Notes: generated by a model from the letters alone, not told the origin. A stretch of 64,000 bases of DNA from Tridacna crocea (GCA_943736015.1 OX031059.1:44341159-44405158), one strand, 5' to 3'. Shown: positions 11,069 to 22,060, counted from the stretch's first letter. Translations and numbers: made by a program.

Positions 11069-11444
11069 ACTACCACAAATTTTGCACCATATTTTTCTTC
11101 AATTTTAATGGTAAATGAAGAATTGATATGTGCTTCAAAAGTTTGGAGGTAGATTATAAAGTGCTATCCCTGCCAATAGTTTAATACCAACAAAGGAACG
11201 TGTATTACAATGCTTAAACTTTATGCAGCCTGGCTGTAAAATGGTTCGATAAATTAGAATACAGCACATACCTTGCTACCTTAGCAAAAGGTTTTGTCTT
11301 CTGACAATTTCCCTGTTTATAGGCAGCTTCAGACTCAATTGGTTGATCAGCACAGCCAAACAATTAGTGTTATCCACTCAGTGTTATCAACTTATCCTAT
11401 ACAAGGTGCATCATTATCCATTTATCAAATAACCTGTTATTTTC
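11069..11444. other. CACTA-like interior, no gene seen
   Basis: AT-rich; nothing supported. Confidence 0.5.
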
Positions 11445-11629
11445 ACCTGGGGAAGAAAACCATAAAAAATATGGGAAAAGGATAAATTATAGCTACCACT
11501 TTTCCCACAATCTTTTGTAACCCATTCATCTATCTTTTGTAGCCACACCATTTGAAATTCATCTAATTTGTCCTGTGCAGATGCTTTACATTCTGGGAAA
11601 TCCTACATTTTATCAAATGGTTTACAGAC
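11445..11629 (+). mobile_element. MITE-A, decayed
   Basis: GAAGAAAACCATAAAAAATA, ATGGGAAAAGGATAAATTAT and CCACTTTTCCCACAATC, then GTCCTGTGCAGATGCTTTAC. Abuts the next copy. Confidence 0.5.
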
Positions 11630-11843
11630 TTAAACCTTTACCACACAATGACTAATTTTAACGACGCTGATGAAGAAGCCTTTGGAAAGCATCGTGGACG
11701 GTTACCAGCATTTTCTCCTTTTCTCACAGTGTTTTCTACCCTTTACAAAACAAATATCAAATTTTCAGTTACTTTTATGTTGTCGTCTGTAAATGCTTTT
11801 AATTTGGATCAGTCTAAAATTTTGTCGTTTGGTAAAGAATTAA
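11630..11843 (+). mobile_element. MITE-A, one hairpin arm shortened
   Basis: TTAA at 11630 and 11840. ACCTTTACCACACAATGAC start and GTCGTTTGGTAAAGA end. The left hairpin arm is cut to GCATCGTGGACGGTT while the right arm is intact, so the palindrome is lost. Confidence 0.8.
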
Positions 11844-12032
11844 CTCATTACCAAACTGGTCTGAATTGAAAGCATCTGCAGGCCACAAATTAAAAGTAGC
11901 TCAATGATGATTTTGTCTTTGTGAGGAAAGAAAACATTGTGGGAAAAGGAGAATATTCTATTACCAGCATTTTTTCCTTTTCCAGTGTTTTAAAAGTTTT
12001 TTTTGCAGGGCTGTTGAAACTTGTGATAGCAA
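11844..12032 (-). mobile_element. MITE-A inserted next to another
   Basis: Begins CTCATTACCAAACTGGTCTG immediately after the previous copy and shares the TTAA region. Hairpin GAAAACATTGTGGGAAAAGG with a damaged tip (ATTCTATTACCAGC). Confidence 0.7.
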
Positions 12033-14214
12033 TTTAGATTCTTACCTACAGAAAATTGTGGATTGCAAAAGAATTTTAAATTTAATGGTAAACAGCAATG
12101 TAATCTTTAGCTATATGTACCAACAACAATGTAACCTCTATGCTCAATCTTTATACTCAAAACACAACTAGACAGCAATGAGACTAAATGATCTGAAAAA
12201 AAAAATCAAATTCTAATTCTTGAATACTCCAATTCAATTTCTTATTTACACTTCTAAACAATGGGCCAATTAAATGAAGCATGAAAGGTATAAAAGAAAG
12301 CTTCTGTGGTTAAACTTGCTTCTGCCATATCCTGTAACTTGAAAAAAAAAACAGTGTCAAACCCACACAATCTACATGTATCAGGGTTTTCCCCTACTCG
12401 GACTCCTTATTCTTTTTAATTGGTACCCTCAAATTTTCTATAATATAGATCTATCCCCTAAAATTTAATCGTTTTCCTTCTTTCAGTCATGTAAATAGTA
12501 TCAAATGACCCCTGTTTGAAAAGACAGAGAAAACCCTTGATGTATTTTACAAAAACCAAATAAAATTTAGTTTACTCACATTTACCATGTTTCTCAATCT
12601 TGTATCTGCTTCAAATAGGGTCTCAAACCACTTCATAACCGGTAGTGGGTAACTGGATTTTATCCTCTATCAGTATGAGCAAGCATTGTACTTCAGCCAA
12701 AATCTGTAAAATTTGATGAGAATCAACATTTCCTGCGACCACTGAAAATTTGTCCTTCGTTGGCTGTCACATTTTTTAAAATTTGCTTAAGTGAAATATG
12801 ATTCCAAGAATAAGCTCAAAACTAAACAGAGATTTATTTTTTATTCCAAAGAAGCTGTATATCTACTGCGGAACAGAAAAAAAAACCTATTGATGGTAAC
12901 AGTCCTAACAGTATTAAATTAAAATCATGTAGAAAGAGTTATTAATTGTGATGAAATCCCATTCCAAAAAAGACCTCTTCTGATAGAAACAAATAGACCT
13001 CTTTTTATAGAAACATATGAGTAGCATTGCATTTTGCATGTACACATGGCCTTTTTGTTATTGGTCCATCGTAAAATTTTACATAAAGCCACCCTTTTCC
13101 ATGAAATGGCCATTTAATCAAATGAAAAAACAGATAGTGATTGCCTGTTGCTCATTATAAACAACATCAATATAAAGTTTCATGAAATTTGCCTAGTACT
13201 TATTTAAAGAGATGTTGGTAGATCTACATATAAATTGGAATTTAAATCAAGCCCCCTTTTTCAATACATGGCATTAAATTGAAGAAAAAAGAATAAAAAA
13301 ACAGCAGACTATCATATAGGATTTTCATTTCCTCCAAGTTCGCTCAAGATTTTCGTTATTTCCACGCTCCAGAAATCTTTTAAAAAATGTCTGTGTTGTT
13401 TGAACTTGTTTCAGAGTCTACAGCTTTTCCCAGATAACTTAGTTATTTTTTGCGTAGATTTATGATTGTTTGTTTATGTTCGATTGTCAAATTACGACCT
13501 CTGGCAGACATATTTTTGATGACGTCAAACATGACGTCATCTGACATCATCAATATTATATAGGCAAATCTATTTGCAGTTACAAGTTTAGACTTTACTA
13601 TGAAACGGTTTATTCCCTGTTGAATGGAGACAGATAACAATGAAATAAACAGAAATTGCAAGACATTATTTTTTCTCAGATAGTTAAATCTGACGTTGCG
13701 TAGACTCTAGATACCTACATCATTATGGCTACGCACTGTAGAAAGGCGCCTAAAAGAAACTGCACTTTTCATTTGTAGATCTGCATCCACTTTTTAAATA
13801 TTGCTAATTCCTGTAGATCTACAACAATACTATTTTGTTGAAGATGTCTTTACACCATGTTCCTTGTGTACATTCTATGCATACTTAAACAAAAGACTTT
13901 TTTTTTTCAAACTTACCCGCATCTGTATCTTTCGGCCTCAAAATGGCGGTTGTTGTTTCGTCCTAGGATAAATCGCCCAATTCAAATTTCGGCCCATAAC
14001 AAATTCGCCCCATACAAAATAAATCCAAAGTCTAAACATCATTGTCAGTCATTTGTAGTGGGACTCTTGTTTGATGCATAAATCGAAACTTTTGAATGTT
14101 CCTGTTTGATTCTATATTTAATGTCTACACAATTATCGTATGAATCGTGAGTTCATGTTTTTTTTTTTCCTCTCTGAGTAAATGGTAACTCTCAATTGAA
14201 ACGCCTAAGTGTGC
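12033..14214. other. CACTA-like interior, no gene seen
   Basis: No frame above 75 codons. A TGACGTCA-type palindrome cluster lies near 13518-13545. Nothing indicates an intact gene. Confidence 0.5.
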
Positions 14215-14585
14215 ATAATTCGCTGACAAGAGAACACCAGCGTTTCATAATGAAACACCCCTTACAGAGTTTTGTATTTGAAGTCATCAGAACTCACTCG
14301 AAGCTATCTATTACAATGAGATTTGAATATAATTAATCAGGAGTTGAGTTACTATGATTTACTTCACATTTTTTAAACTTTAGCCCTAAGCACTGGTGTT
14401 TAATATCTGTACGCTGGCGTTCTGAAATAAACACACGCGTTTCATTATGGAACACATCCGTTTCAGTTTTAAACGGCTGTCTAATTAGTGAACGTCATGT
14501 GTTTTGGTATTGCACACCTCGAAACGGCAGTGTTTCGCTATGGAACACATTCGAAACCCGTCACGCGTTACCATTTTTTACAGTG
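14215..14585 (-). repeat. Right subterminal repeat block of the CACTA-like element
   Basis: Repeats of GTTTCATAATGAAACACC, GCGTTTCATTATGGAACAC and TGTTTCGCTATGGAACACA types, mirroring the left block in motif content. Confidence 0.6.
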
Positions 14586-14929
14586 TAGTACAAGGCCGGA
14601 AGTATGCTTACGTCACCACATTGATCAGTACGATAACAATGAGAGTCTGGTTGCTAGGCAAAGCTTTCATACACGGGAAAGCTTACGTATACATGCAAGT
14701 GAACTGTAATCACTGTCCGAAACATTTTTGCCTAACCCGAGGGTCCAATCATGGCCAAAATTTTGATAAGCACGAACATACAGTGTTTATCTTACGTACA
14801 GAAATTTGATAGCTCTCACCTACCCAGCCTTGTACATTGACCCTTTCCAATTTTAACTCTTACTTACATACCGGCTCCTTTGTTTGGACCAGGTCTATAT
14901 TTTTCAGAACGACCCATTTTAACAATAGA

Positions 14930-15036
14930 ATGCACGAGAGCAGGTCTATCTCAGCACGTGCGCAGGTTGTTCCGTAGATAGAAAACCTGCCCACGTGCTG
15001 GAAAGACCTGCTCCCGTGCTAGAAAGACCTGTCCAT
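14930..15036. repeat. Palindrome of about 100 bp
   Basis: GCACGAGAGCAGGTCT pairs with AGACCTGCTCCCGTGC, and CAGCACGTGCGCAGGTT with AACCTGCCCACGTGCTG, around a short loop near 14980. GC-rich for the window; likely a small fold-back transposon. Confidence 0.7.
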
Positions 15037-15211
15037 ATGCAATTGATGGATCTTGAGCCGTGCATGCAGACAGGTTCATGAAGGACATTCGTACTGGGGC
15101 GATACTAGTTTTTATGAATTTGTAAATAACAGGAAAAATCTTGTAAATATACTTCTTTCTGGTAAGACAGATTTTAATCTATTTTTTATTAGTGACCATC
15201 ACAGCAATTCT

Positions 15212-15262
15212 TTGATAATCTTTTTCAAAGCGATCATGATAATCTTTTTCAAAGCGATCATT
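15212..15262 (+). repeat. Two-copy tandem repeat
   Basis: GATAATCTTTTTCAAAGCGA is present twice in a row with a 24-25 bp period. Confidence 0.85.
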
Positions 15263-16110
15263 AAAAAACCTACCAACCCCTATTTACTAAATTTGCGGTT
15301 AAATTAATGCCAACATTTGAAACATTGTAGATAAAGTGCCTTATCCTTAGGTTGTTGTTACAGACTTGTCATTCTCTCATATCTAAACCCAACTTTTTTT
15401 TTCTCTAGTTTTCATCTAAGTTAAATCGCAAAAGTGACAAAAAGTTTATGACGGACGCATGTTCTAAAACATATCAACAATATTGTTGTATTTTGGTTCT
15501 AATGCACCCTACTTCCTGTGAGACCGACTATTGATTTGTCCGTATTAGCGCAGTTTACATATATAGCCTCTGGAGCGAAAAAGCCCTCTTGTGTTATTTT
15601 TCTTATTGTGAGAAAGAAAAACTGACATAGGAGCACTGTCCCTCTATGACTGACCCGGTACAGCTAGCTTCAAGAAAGCAATTTAAGGGGGCCGATCACT
15701 CCCATAGTCGAATGATCAGAATCGCTTTCAGACCAGCTGTCCTAGAACCTCGACCCTAGGTCCAAGGCTTGAGCCTCTTTGGAAGTGACTTTGTATGACT
15801 GAAAGGGGTGGGAAACGCCATTCATTCAATCAGTCAGTGACTACTGACTTATGGCCTTACAGAACTGGATGAATCAGTGCAAATGGGCAGACCATAGAAA
15901 TGCAAACACAAGTGTTACTGGCAAAAGCTGAAATCCATGAATAATTCAATCAATTGGAACCTAAACTGAGCAATGAACTCACTCATGCAGCATCAACAAA
16001 CCTATCCAAGTTAAAAAAAAATTCAGGTTGATGCTCACGTAAAAGATTAATTGACATTCAAGCGAGTAAATAAAACTGATAAGTAAATGAAAAAGAAATA
16101 CCCAAAAATT
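15263..16110. other. No gene seen
   Basis: Mixed sequence with no supported exon. A short GACTGA/CAGTCA-rich stretch at 15770-15850 has weak inverted matches only. Confidence 0.5.
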
Positions 16111-16141
16111 AAAAAAAAAATATATATATATATATATAAAA
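16111..16141. repeat. A-run and (TA)n microsatellite
   Basis: An A run followed by about nine TA units. Confidence 0.95.
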
Positions 16142-16237
16142 TATGTTTTACGCTTCCTTTTGTCATCAAACGTATCTGTTCTTTTCGAAATGGCTGTCAA
16201 GCCGTCTACTCAACACTGATGGTGGCCGGTATGTAAG

Positions 16238-16391
16238 TCGGATATCGACCTCGTACATCGGTCTTTCCGAATAAGAACGACCAGGGCACGAGCTTCACAA
16301 AACACCTCGAGCGCTTCGCGCTCTCGGTGTTTCGTGAAGCTCGTGCCCAGGTCGTTCTTATACGGAAAGACCTCGTACTCGGTCAATATCC
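16238..16391. repeat. Palindromic element, about 154 bp
   Basis: GGATATCGACCTCGTAC at the left pairs with GTACTCGGTCAATATCC at the right. The inner arms GGTCTTTCCGAATAAGAACG and GAGCTTCACAAAACACC pair almost perfectly around GCGCTTCGCGC. Probably a MITE; superfamily unknown. Confidence 0.8.
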
Positions 16392-16413
16392 TATACTTTA
16401 ACCTGTTACATAG

Positions 16414-16559
16414 GTTTACCCTTTACCACAGAATCCTGAGTTTTATCGACCCCCGAATAGAAAAAGCCTCTGAAAACATGTGTGGCCTGGTTTCCTCACA
16501 CCAGTTCTGACGCAACGGTTGCAAAAGGAGAAAAAGCTGAATACCACCATTTTCTCGTG
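16414..16559 (+). mobile_element. MITE-A, left part, truncated
   Basis: CCCTTTACCACAGAATCCTG start, GAATAGAAAAAGCCTCTG, a 30-bp unrelated stretch near 16490, then AAAAGGAGAAAAAGCTG. It ends inside the right hairpin arm where the next copy begins. Confidence 0.6.
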
Positions 16560-16780
16560 TTAACTCTTTACTAAACTTATTGACTAGTCCAAATTTAAAG
16601 CATTCGCCGCCAACAAAATAAATGTGACTGAAAAATCGAAATTTGGTTTGGTAAGGGTAGAAAATATTGTGGAAAAAGAGAAAATGCTGGTTACCAGCAT
16701 TTTCTCTTTTTCCCACAATGTTTTCAAAAGGTTTCTACCTCAGGGTTGTCAAAACTCGTTATTGTGCGGTAAAGCGTTAA
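16560..16780 (-). mobile_element. MITE-A, matched arm change
   Basis: TTAA at both ends. The stem reads AAAAAGAGAAAATGC and GCATTTTCTCTTTTT: the consensus GGAG is GAG in both arms. Hairpin is otherwise complete to GAAAATATTGTGG and CCACAATGTTTTC. Confidence 0.85.
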
Positions 16781-16936
16781 AACTGTTTTCAGAGGGCATT
16801 TTTTCTGAATGGATAATGAAAAGGATTTACATTTAAAATTCAAGTAGATATAGAAAGACATTTTGGCAAAAGTAAAATTCTCGCCATGAGCCATAGATCC
16901 AGAAACCCTTTGCCATACACACCCCCCACACACACA

Positions 16937-17035
16937 TATCAACTGGTTCAAATTGACAGCATTTGTAGACGACAAAACGAATGTGGCAACAATAATTGGT
17001 TTGTTTTAGGCTCGGGACTGTGTGAGAAGATTTAA
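16937..17035 (-). mobile_element. MITE-A end fragment
   Basis: CAACTGGTTCAAATTGACAG, CATTTGTAGACGACAAAACG: family end without the hairpin. Confidence 0.5.
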
Positions 17036-17576
17036 CCAAGTTGTTTTTTTAAGAGAGCTGAATATGTTAACACCCCTTGGAGCAATTATACCATGTTTTC
17101 CCGCGTTTATAACCCAATGTAAAACCTTTGGGGAGGAGCTAAAAGATGTCTTCGACATTCGGCTAAACTCGGTAAACACGTTAGGTAGCCGTACGGAATC
17201 GGCCGTTTAGCGACGAACGAATCCGTAGGTCTCTTCGGAGCTGTGATGTCAGCGAAGCGGTGCAATACCGGCTGAGCACTTTTACTCACTAGGTCAAAAC
17301 CTCCTTGGCGAAGTGACAACCCATGCAGTTGGAACTACAGCGATATTCAGATTGCGAGTTTGGCTCAACTACAATGATTCACAGACTGCAAGTTTTGCAT
17401 TCTTCTTCGTGAGTACTGTCTGATTTTTGTTGTTATTAGATCTACGTTGTTATCCAAAAGGCACTCGATTTTATTCAGTCTAAACATTGTTTAAATTGCA
17501 TTGTGCAACACGAGATAACTTACCACGCCGAGTTCGATTCCGTACCTGCAACCAACCATTAGCGCTCGATCTTAGT
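17036..17576. other. No gene supported; locally GC-richer
   Basis: 17150-17350 is richer in CpG than its surroundings, and a GTGAGT donor-like site lies at 17409. A first exon is conceivable but nothing recognisable is encoded. Confidence 0.3.
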
Positions 17577-17798
17577 TCAACTCTTTACCAAACAATTCCT
17601 GGTTTTTTATGACTCAGAAGAAGAAGCCTTTCGAAAACATTGTGGGAAAAGGAGAAAATGCTGCATTTTCTTCATTTCTCACAATGCTTTCTTCTCTTCC
17701 AAAGTCAAGCTTCAAATTTGAGTCACCTTTATTTTGTCGTCTGCAAAATGCTTTCAATTTGGACAAGTGTTAAACTTTTTCGTTTGGTAAATAATTAA
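17577..17798 (+). mobile_element. MITE-A, hairpin tip lost
   Basis: CTCTTTACCAAACAATTCC start, TTTGGTAAATAATTAA end. The hairpin reads GGAGAAAATGCTGCATTTTC, lacking the central GGTTACCAG. Confidence 0.8.
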
Positions 17799-18018
17799 CT
17801 CTTTCCCAAACAATTCTTGGTTTTTACGATGCTTGGAAAGCAGGCTTTTAAACATATTGTAGGAAAAGGAGAAAATGCTTGTAACCACATTTTCTCCTTT
17901 TCCCACAATATTTTCTACAATTTCTTAGACCAAAATCGTCATTTAAATTACATTTAATGTTGCCAGCAAATATTTTTAATTTGGTCTGGTCACAAATTGT
18001 CGTCTGGCAAATAGTTGA
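17795..18018 (+). mobile_element. MITE-A sharing the neighbour's TTAA
   Basis: TTAA at 17795-17798 serves both copies. CTCTTTCCCAAACAATTC start, hairpin AATGCTTGTAACCACATT, end GTCGTCTGGCAAATAGTTGA. Confidence 0.75.
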
Positions 18019-18070
18019 TGCTGTTGCATCTATCTAACCTTACATGAGCATGTGTGTCAACCACATAAGG

Positions 18071-18246
18071 TTAACCCTTTACCAAAAACTCCCAGGATTT
18101 TACGACGCTGAGATAGAAGGCTAGAAGCCTTGTGAAAACATTGTGGGAAAAGGAGAAAATGCTGGAAACGGATACATTTATTGTATTATCCGCCAGTGCT
18201 TTCAATTTGGAATAGTGAAAAAATTTGTCATTTGTTAAAGGGTTAA
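18071..18246 (+). mobile_element. MITE-A, one hairpin arm lost
   Basis: TTAA at 18071 and 18243. CCCTTTACCAAAAACTCCC start and TTTGTTAAAGGG end. After AAAATGCTGG the right arm and much of the right half are replaced by a short unrelated stretch. Confidence 0.75.
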
Positions 18247-18269
18247 ATTAAGATGAGTGCCAATGCCTC

Positions 18270-18470
18270 TAACACCAAATCTTGAGCTTTTACAAAACTA
18301 ATACTGCAGACTTGAAAACATTGTTGAACAGGGAGAAAATGCTGATAACCAGCATTTTTCTCCTTTGACCAAAATTTGTCCTCTTCAAAAAACTTGCACC
18401 AGTTTCTGAATCCGATTTGTGTTTTTTGTCTGCAAATGCTTTCACTATTGCCAAATCTAATTTTTTTTGC
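18270..18470 (+). mobile_element. MITE-A, decayed
   Basis: GAAAACATTGTTGAACAGG, hairpin AAAATGCTGATAACCAGCAT, then TTTTGTCTGCAAATGCTTTC. The outer ends are not clear. Confidence 0.6.
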
Positions 18471-18516
18471 ATTAGATCGAGTTTTTATATGGATGTAGAA
18501 CTTGTCAGGTAAAGAT

Positions 18517-19044
18517 TTAAAGGTGGCCCTTCAGATTTTAGGACGAAAATTTTACAAAAATGCAAAAAATCATCCTTATACTCCCATAGTCTTTTAATTT
18601 GCGTTGATAAAACTCGAGTAGTCGAAAACCATCCGATAACACGAGAAATTAGAGATTTATTACGGACCAGGTTGACACCAACGGGAGACATGTCCTATTT
18701 TTAGATTATCAATTCTCTCATTTAAATACAGGAAAACACAAGCGAAGTTTCAAACATCCGTCCGAAGAAGACATTATGGAAAATAATTATTACATGTTTG
18801 TTATGTAATGGAATTTAAGCGTTATTAGTCACGTGCCAGTCACTTGACATTCCCACAAAGCTTTATTGATTTTTGGCGCGAAATCTAAAAATAGCCTTTT
18901 AAGGGAATACCATAAAAAAATTTTTTTTTGTAATTTTATGATTCTTAATTATTGATGATTTGTATTGTTTTTTCATATAAATTTCAATGATATATAATTT
19001 TTTTAATTTGGTGTGCTTTGAAAAATCTAAATACCCACCTTTAA
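18517..19044 (+). mobile_element. Element F, copy 1
   Basis: Ends TTTAAAGGTGG and CCACCTTTAAA form short terminal inverted repeats. The body matches 43434-43986 in inverted orientation over its whole length, including CGTCCGAAGAAGACATTATG, TTGGCGCGAAATCTAAAAAT and GGGAATACCAT. The frames in the two copies are not shared, so it is not coding. A TA or TTAA target duplication is possible but the palindromic ends make it ambiguous. Confidence 0.7.
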
Positions 19045-19292
19045 ATGGGTATACTTGAGTTCTAAAATTTGTGATAAAAATTGAATTTGCTGATTGGTAT
19101 TTGGTATTGTTGCATTGTATTGTTTACAAAAAAAAGGGAATTGTTGATTTTTAGTTTTTTTCAACATTTCAGTACATGATTTGTAATTGACATCCATTCA
19201 TTTACAAACCTAATCACTATGAATTACATGTATATAAATAAAAGGAAATGCTGCTTATACTTTGAAAACTTCACATACAGTACCTTTAGTTG

Positions 19293-19510
19293 TTAACCAT
19301 TTATCACATGATCCTGACTTGATGACCCCAAGAAGGAAAGCTTTGTAATACATGATTGGTTGGTTAACAGCTCTTTTTCTCCTTTTCCCACAATGTTTTC
19401 TACTTTTCTCAAAATAATTTCAATTTATGAGTCACTTTCATTTTGTCATCTGCAGAATGATGGTTTTAATTTTTACTAGTTTGACCTTTTGTTGTTTTGT
19501 GAAGGGTTAA
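19293..19510 (+). mobile_element. MITE-A, hairpin degraded
   Basis: TTAA at 19293 and 19507. CCATTTATCACATGATCC start, CCCCAAGAAGGAAAGC, right arm CTCCTTTTCCCACAATG kept but left arm diverged. GTTTTGTGAAGGG end. Confidence 0.65.
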
Positions 19511-19894
19511 GGTACTAGCCAGATGATGGAAATAATGTTTGTATATGTAAAATACAAAAAATACTAACAATTGCAGATGAAAAAGGCATGAATTAAGCAT
19601 TGTTGATAGCTTTGTTTACCTTTTGAAATGGAGAATATCAATACCAGACTGCTGAAAAAACACAATCAGATTTTAGATGCAATGCAGAATCTGTCGGTGA
19701 TGTACGTGCATATATTGCAATTTCAATGCTGTTTTTGTCAGAATCTCTAGCAGAAGAACTAACATTGTTAACTCACGATCAGATTGCATATTCTGTTCAG
19801 TCTGATCTAGATCTTTACTCTGGGAATTTAAGCTAGTAAATCCTGGTTCAACAGTACTCGAGTTACTTAAAATTCTCTTTTTTTCTCTTTCCAG

Positions 19895-20039
19895 ATACAG
19901 AGGAATTCAGTTATATGATAAGTACACTTTACATACTAAAGAATTGAAAATTGCGCTTTTTTTTGCGACATTTGGTTTTAATGCTGATACAAAGAATATG
20001 TATACAGAGGTTTACACAACCTGCACGACAAAATTTTAG
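19895..20039 (+). other. Exon-like open stretch after a strong splice acceptor (speculative)
   Basis: TCTCTTTTTTTCTCTTTCCAG at 19874-19894 is a good acceptor. The next bases are open for 47 codons in one frame (YRGIQLYDKYTLHTKELKIA near its start) and reach a stop at 20037. The last residues come from a MITE-A fragment, and no convincing donor lies before it. Low-complexity AT-rich sequence can be open this far by chance, so this is only a candidate. Confidence 0.15.
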
Positions 20040-20140
20040 ACCTGTCTGAATTGAAATCATTTGCAGATAAGTTTCAATGTGGTCCATATGAAATTATTTT
20101 TCTTAGATTGGGTAGAAAACATTGTGGGAAAAGGAGAAAA
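20024..20140 (-). mobile_element. MITE-A half, cut at the hairpin tip
   Basis: CACGACAAAATTTTAGACC start, then GAAAACATTGTGGGAAAAGG and AAAATGCTGGTAATG, where it stops exactly at the start of the 1.35-kb duplicated unit. Confidence 0.7.
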
Positions 20141-21488
20141 TGCTGGTAATGTCTTTATCAAAGAGAATTGCAAAATTATGACGACAAATTGATGGCTGTT
20201 ATGTGGATTATGTGTAGTGCAAGATACCAAGTATATGTTTGTCATTGCTTTAGATTGAGCCTTTCTTTGACACTCAGCCTTATCCCTGTAGAGTTGTTAT
20301 CCACTGGTTAAGTGGTTCTTGAGCATAAAGTGGCGTCAGGAAGGCAGTGAATGGGATCTGTCCAAAGTGGACCAGGGAAAACTTAGTGACAGGTCTTTGA
20401 AGTTGGCTATCCATTGCACAGTCACAAACCTGGAGAGCCCAAGGTCAATAAATGCGTTGGTCAAGGAATGATCACCCAACTGTTCCTGTAGAGTGTCAGT
20501 TCAGAGGGTATTCAATCTATTGTAATGACAGGTATGTTTTATTCTTGATGCTCTGCATTTCATTTATGCAGTGAGCTTGCATTATTTTGAAACCTGTAGG
20601 TTTGTTACGATCAGGTGTTCTTATGCCATGGTATGGATTGTTGCAAGTTTTTTTTTTCAGCTATCATATCTTGAACCCTTTTCCATAGAATGCTTTGTCT
20701 CTATAGGCCTGAATAACTTTAAAGAGAAAACGATCACATGTTCTTGCTTTCTCATTTCCTGACAATAGCTGACAAAAATGTGCCCTGCCAGTGTTTCTAT
20801 TATAGATGTGTCTTGAGATTTGACCATATTATGTAGAGTGACTGGCTAAACTTTTATTACGGATGTGTCCAAAATCCAATCATGTCATTGAAAAATGATG
20901 ATTATGGATGTGTCTAAAATTTATTGTACGGAACTACATGGTGATCTCCAATGCTTTCCATAACTATGTTACTTCCCAAGTCTTCTTTTACTTGCAGAGT
21001 CTGCATGTATGGTGAAGGGAAGAGGTGAACCACCATTCTTATTCCATACAGTAAAGTTTTATATCAAATAATCACAAAAAAAATCATCTTATAAACTACT
21101 GCATGTACTGAACTTGGTGTATTCAATTGTATCATATATTTTTCATCCTAAATTAATTTACATACAGTGACAAAAAATTATATGGTATAACCCCAGCATG
21201 CATTGAAGGACGTTTAATATTTTATCTGCATATGACCATTGCTGGGATTGAACAGAGTCTAATGTTTTTTTATCAGTATGACTTTGCATGGATTAATCCA
21301 AATATTATATTTTACATCAGCATAGAATCGGCCTGGATCAAACCCAAGTAATATTCAATTACATCATGTGCCTTTAACCCATTATCCAACAATTATATTT
21401 ACACAGTGATAGTTACATGAGTGTGTCCATGGCATGGATTGAACCAAGTTTAATGTTGTTATATCATGAATACCTTATCATCTTAAGG
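20141..21488 (+). repeat. Long unit 1 (about 1348 bp) of the cassette region
   Basis: Begins GTCTTTATCAAAGAGAATTG. The same sequence restarts at 21489 and, more diverged, at 34632. It carries one exon-like cassette (20998-21050) and, at 20333-20350, TGGCGTCAGGAAGGCAG, a phrase I associate with mollusc SINE or LINE tails. A CAG|GTATGT donor-like site at 20532 is lost in unit 2. The unit looks like the ancestral module from which the 505-bp array was expanded. Confidence 0.7.
20998..21050 (+). other. Exon-like cassette 1 (subtype T1)
   Basis: In long unit 1. Acceptor TTTTACTTGCAG, 53 bp, donor GTAAAG. Frame: SACMVKGRGEPPFLFHT. Its spacer is far more diverged from the array than the cassette, which differs from the T1 consensus at only three bases. 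Confidence 0.5.
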
Positions 21489-22060
21489 TCTTTATCAAAG
21501 AGAATTGCAAAGTTATGACAACAAATTGACGGCTGTTATGTGGATTATGTGTAGTGCTATATACCAAGTATATATTTGTCATTGCTTTAGATTGAGCCTT
21601 TCTTTGACACTCACCCCTTATCCCCGTAGAGTTGTTATCCATTGTGTAAGTGGTTCTTAAGCATAAAGTGGCGTCAGGAAGGCAGTGAATGGGATCTGTC
21701 CAAAGTGGACCAGGGAAAACTTAGTGACAGGTCTTTGAAGTTGGCTATCCATTGCACAGTCACAAACCAGGAGAGCCCAAGGTCATCAAATGTGTTGGTA
21801 AAGGAATGACCATCCAACTGTTCCAGTAGAGTGTCACTTCAGAGGATGTTCAATCTATTGTAATGACAAATATGTTTTATTCTTGATGCTCTGCATTTCA
21901 TTTATGCAGTGAGCTTGTATTATTTTGAGACCTGTAGGTTTGTTATGATCAGGTGTTTTTATGCCATGGCATGGATTGATCCAAGTTTTGTATTCAGCTA
22001 TCATATCTTTAAGGCTTTACCATAAAATGTTTTGTGTTTACAAGCCTGAAGAACTTTAAA
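21489..22060 (+). repeat. Long unit 2, proximal part
   Basis: Aligns with 20141-20720 over its whole length with scattered substitutions and small indels. The rest of unit 2 is occupied by the amplified array and resumes at its end (ATTATGAATAAGGCAACTTTAA, 34612-34631). Confidence 0.7.

Larger units (their letters stand above)
9514..14585. mobile_element. CACTA (EnSpm)-like non-autonomous DNA transposon, about 5.07 kb
   Basis: Terminal inverted repeats CACTGTAAAAA (9514-9524) and TTTTTACAGTG (14575-14585) are flanked by TA on both sides. Inside each end lies a block of about 370 bp packed with short repeats of the GAAACACATG / GTGTTTC type in both orientations. CACTA/CACTG ends plus repetitive subterminal blocks are the known layout of EnSpm/CACTA elements, which normally make 2-4 bp target duplications. 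No transposase frame is visible in the 4.3-kb interior, which also carries MITE-A insertions, so the copy is non-autonomous and not young. Alternative: two unrelated ends, which the shared subterminal motifs make less likely. Confidence 0.6.

Noticed and set aside
20332-20531. Exon ending at the CAG|GTATGT site in long unit 1
   Set aside because: The donor is lost in the paralogous unit 2 and the frame upstream closes early; the GCGTCAGGAAGG phrase points to a dispersed repeat.
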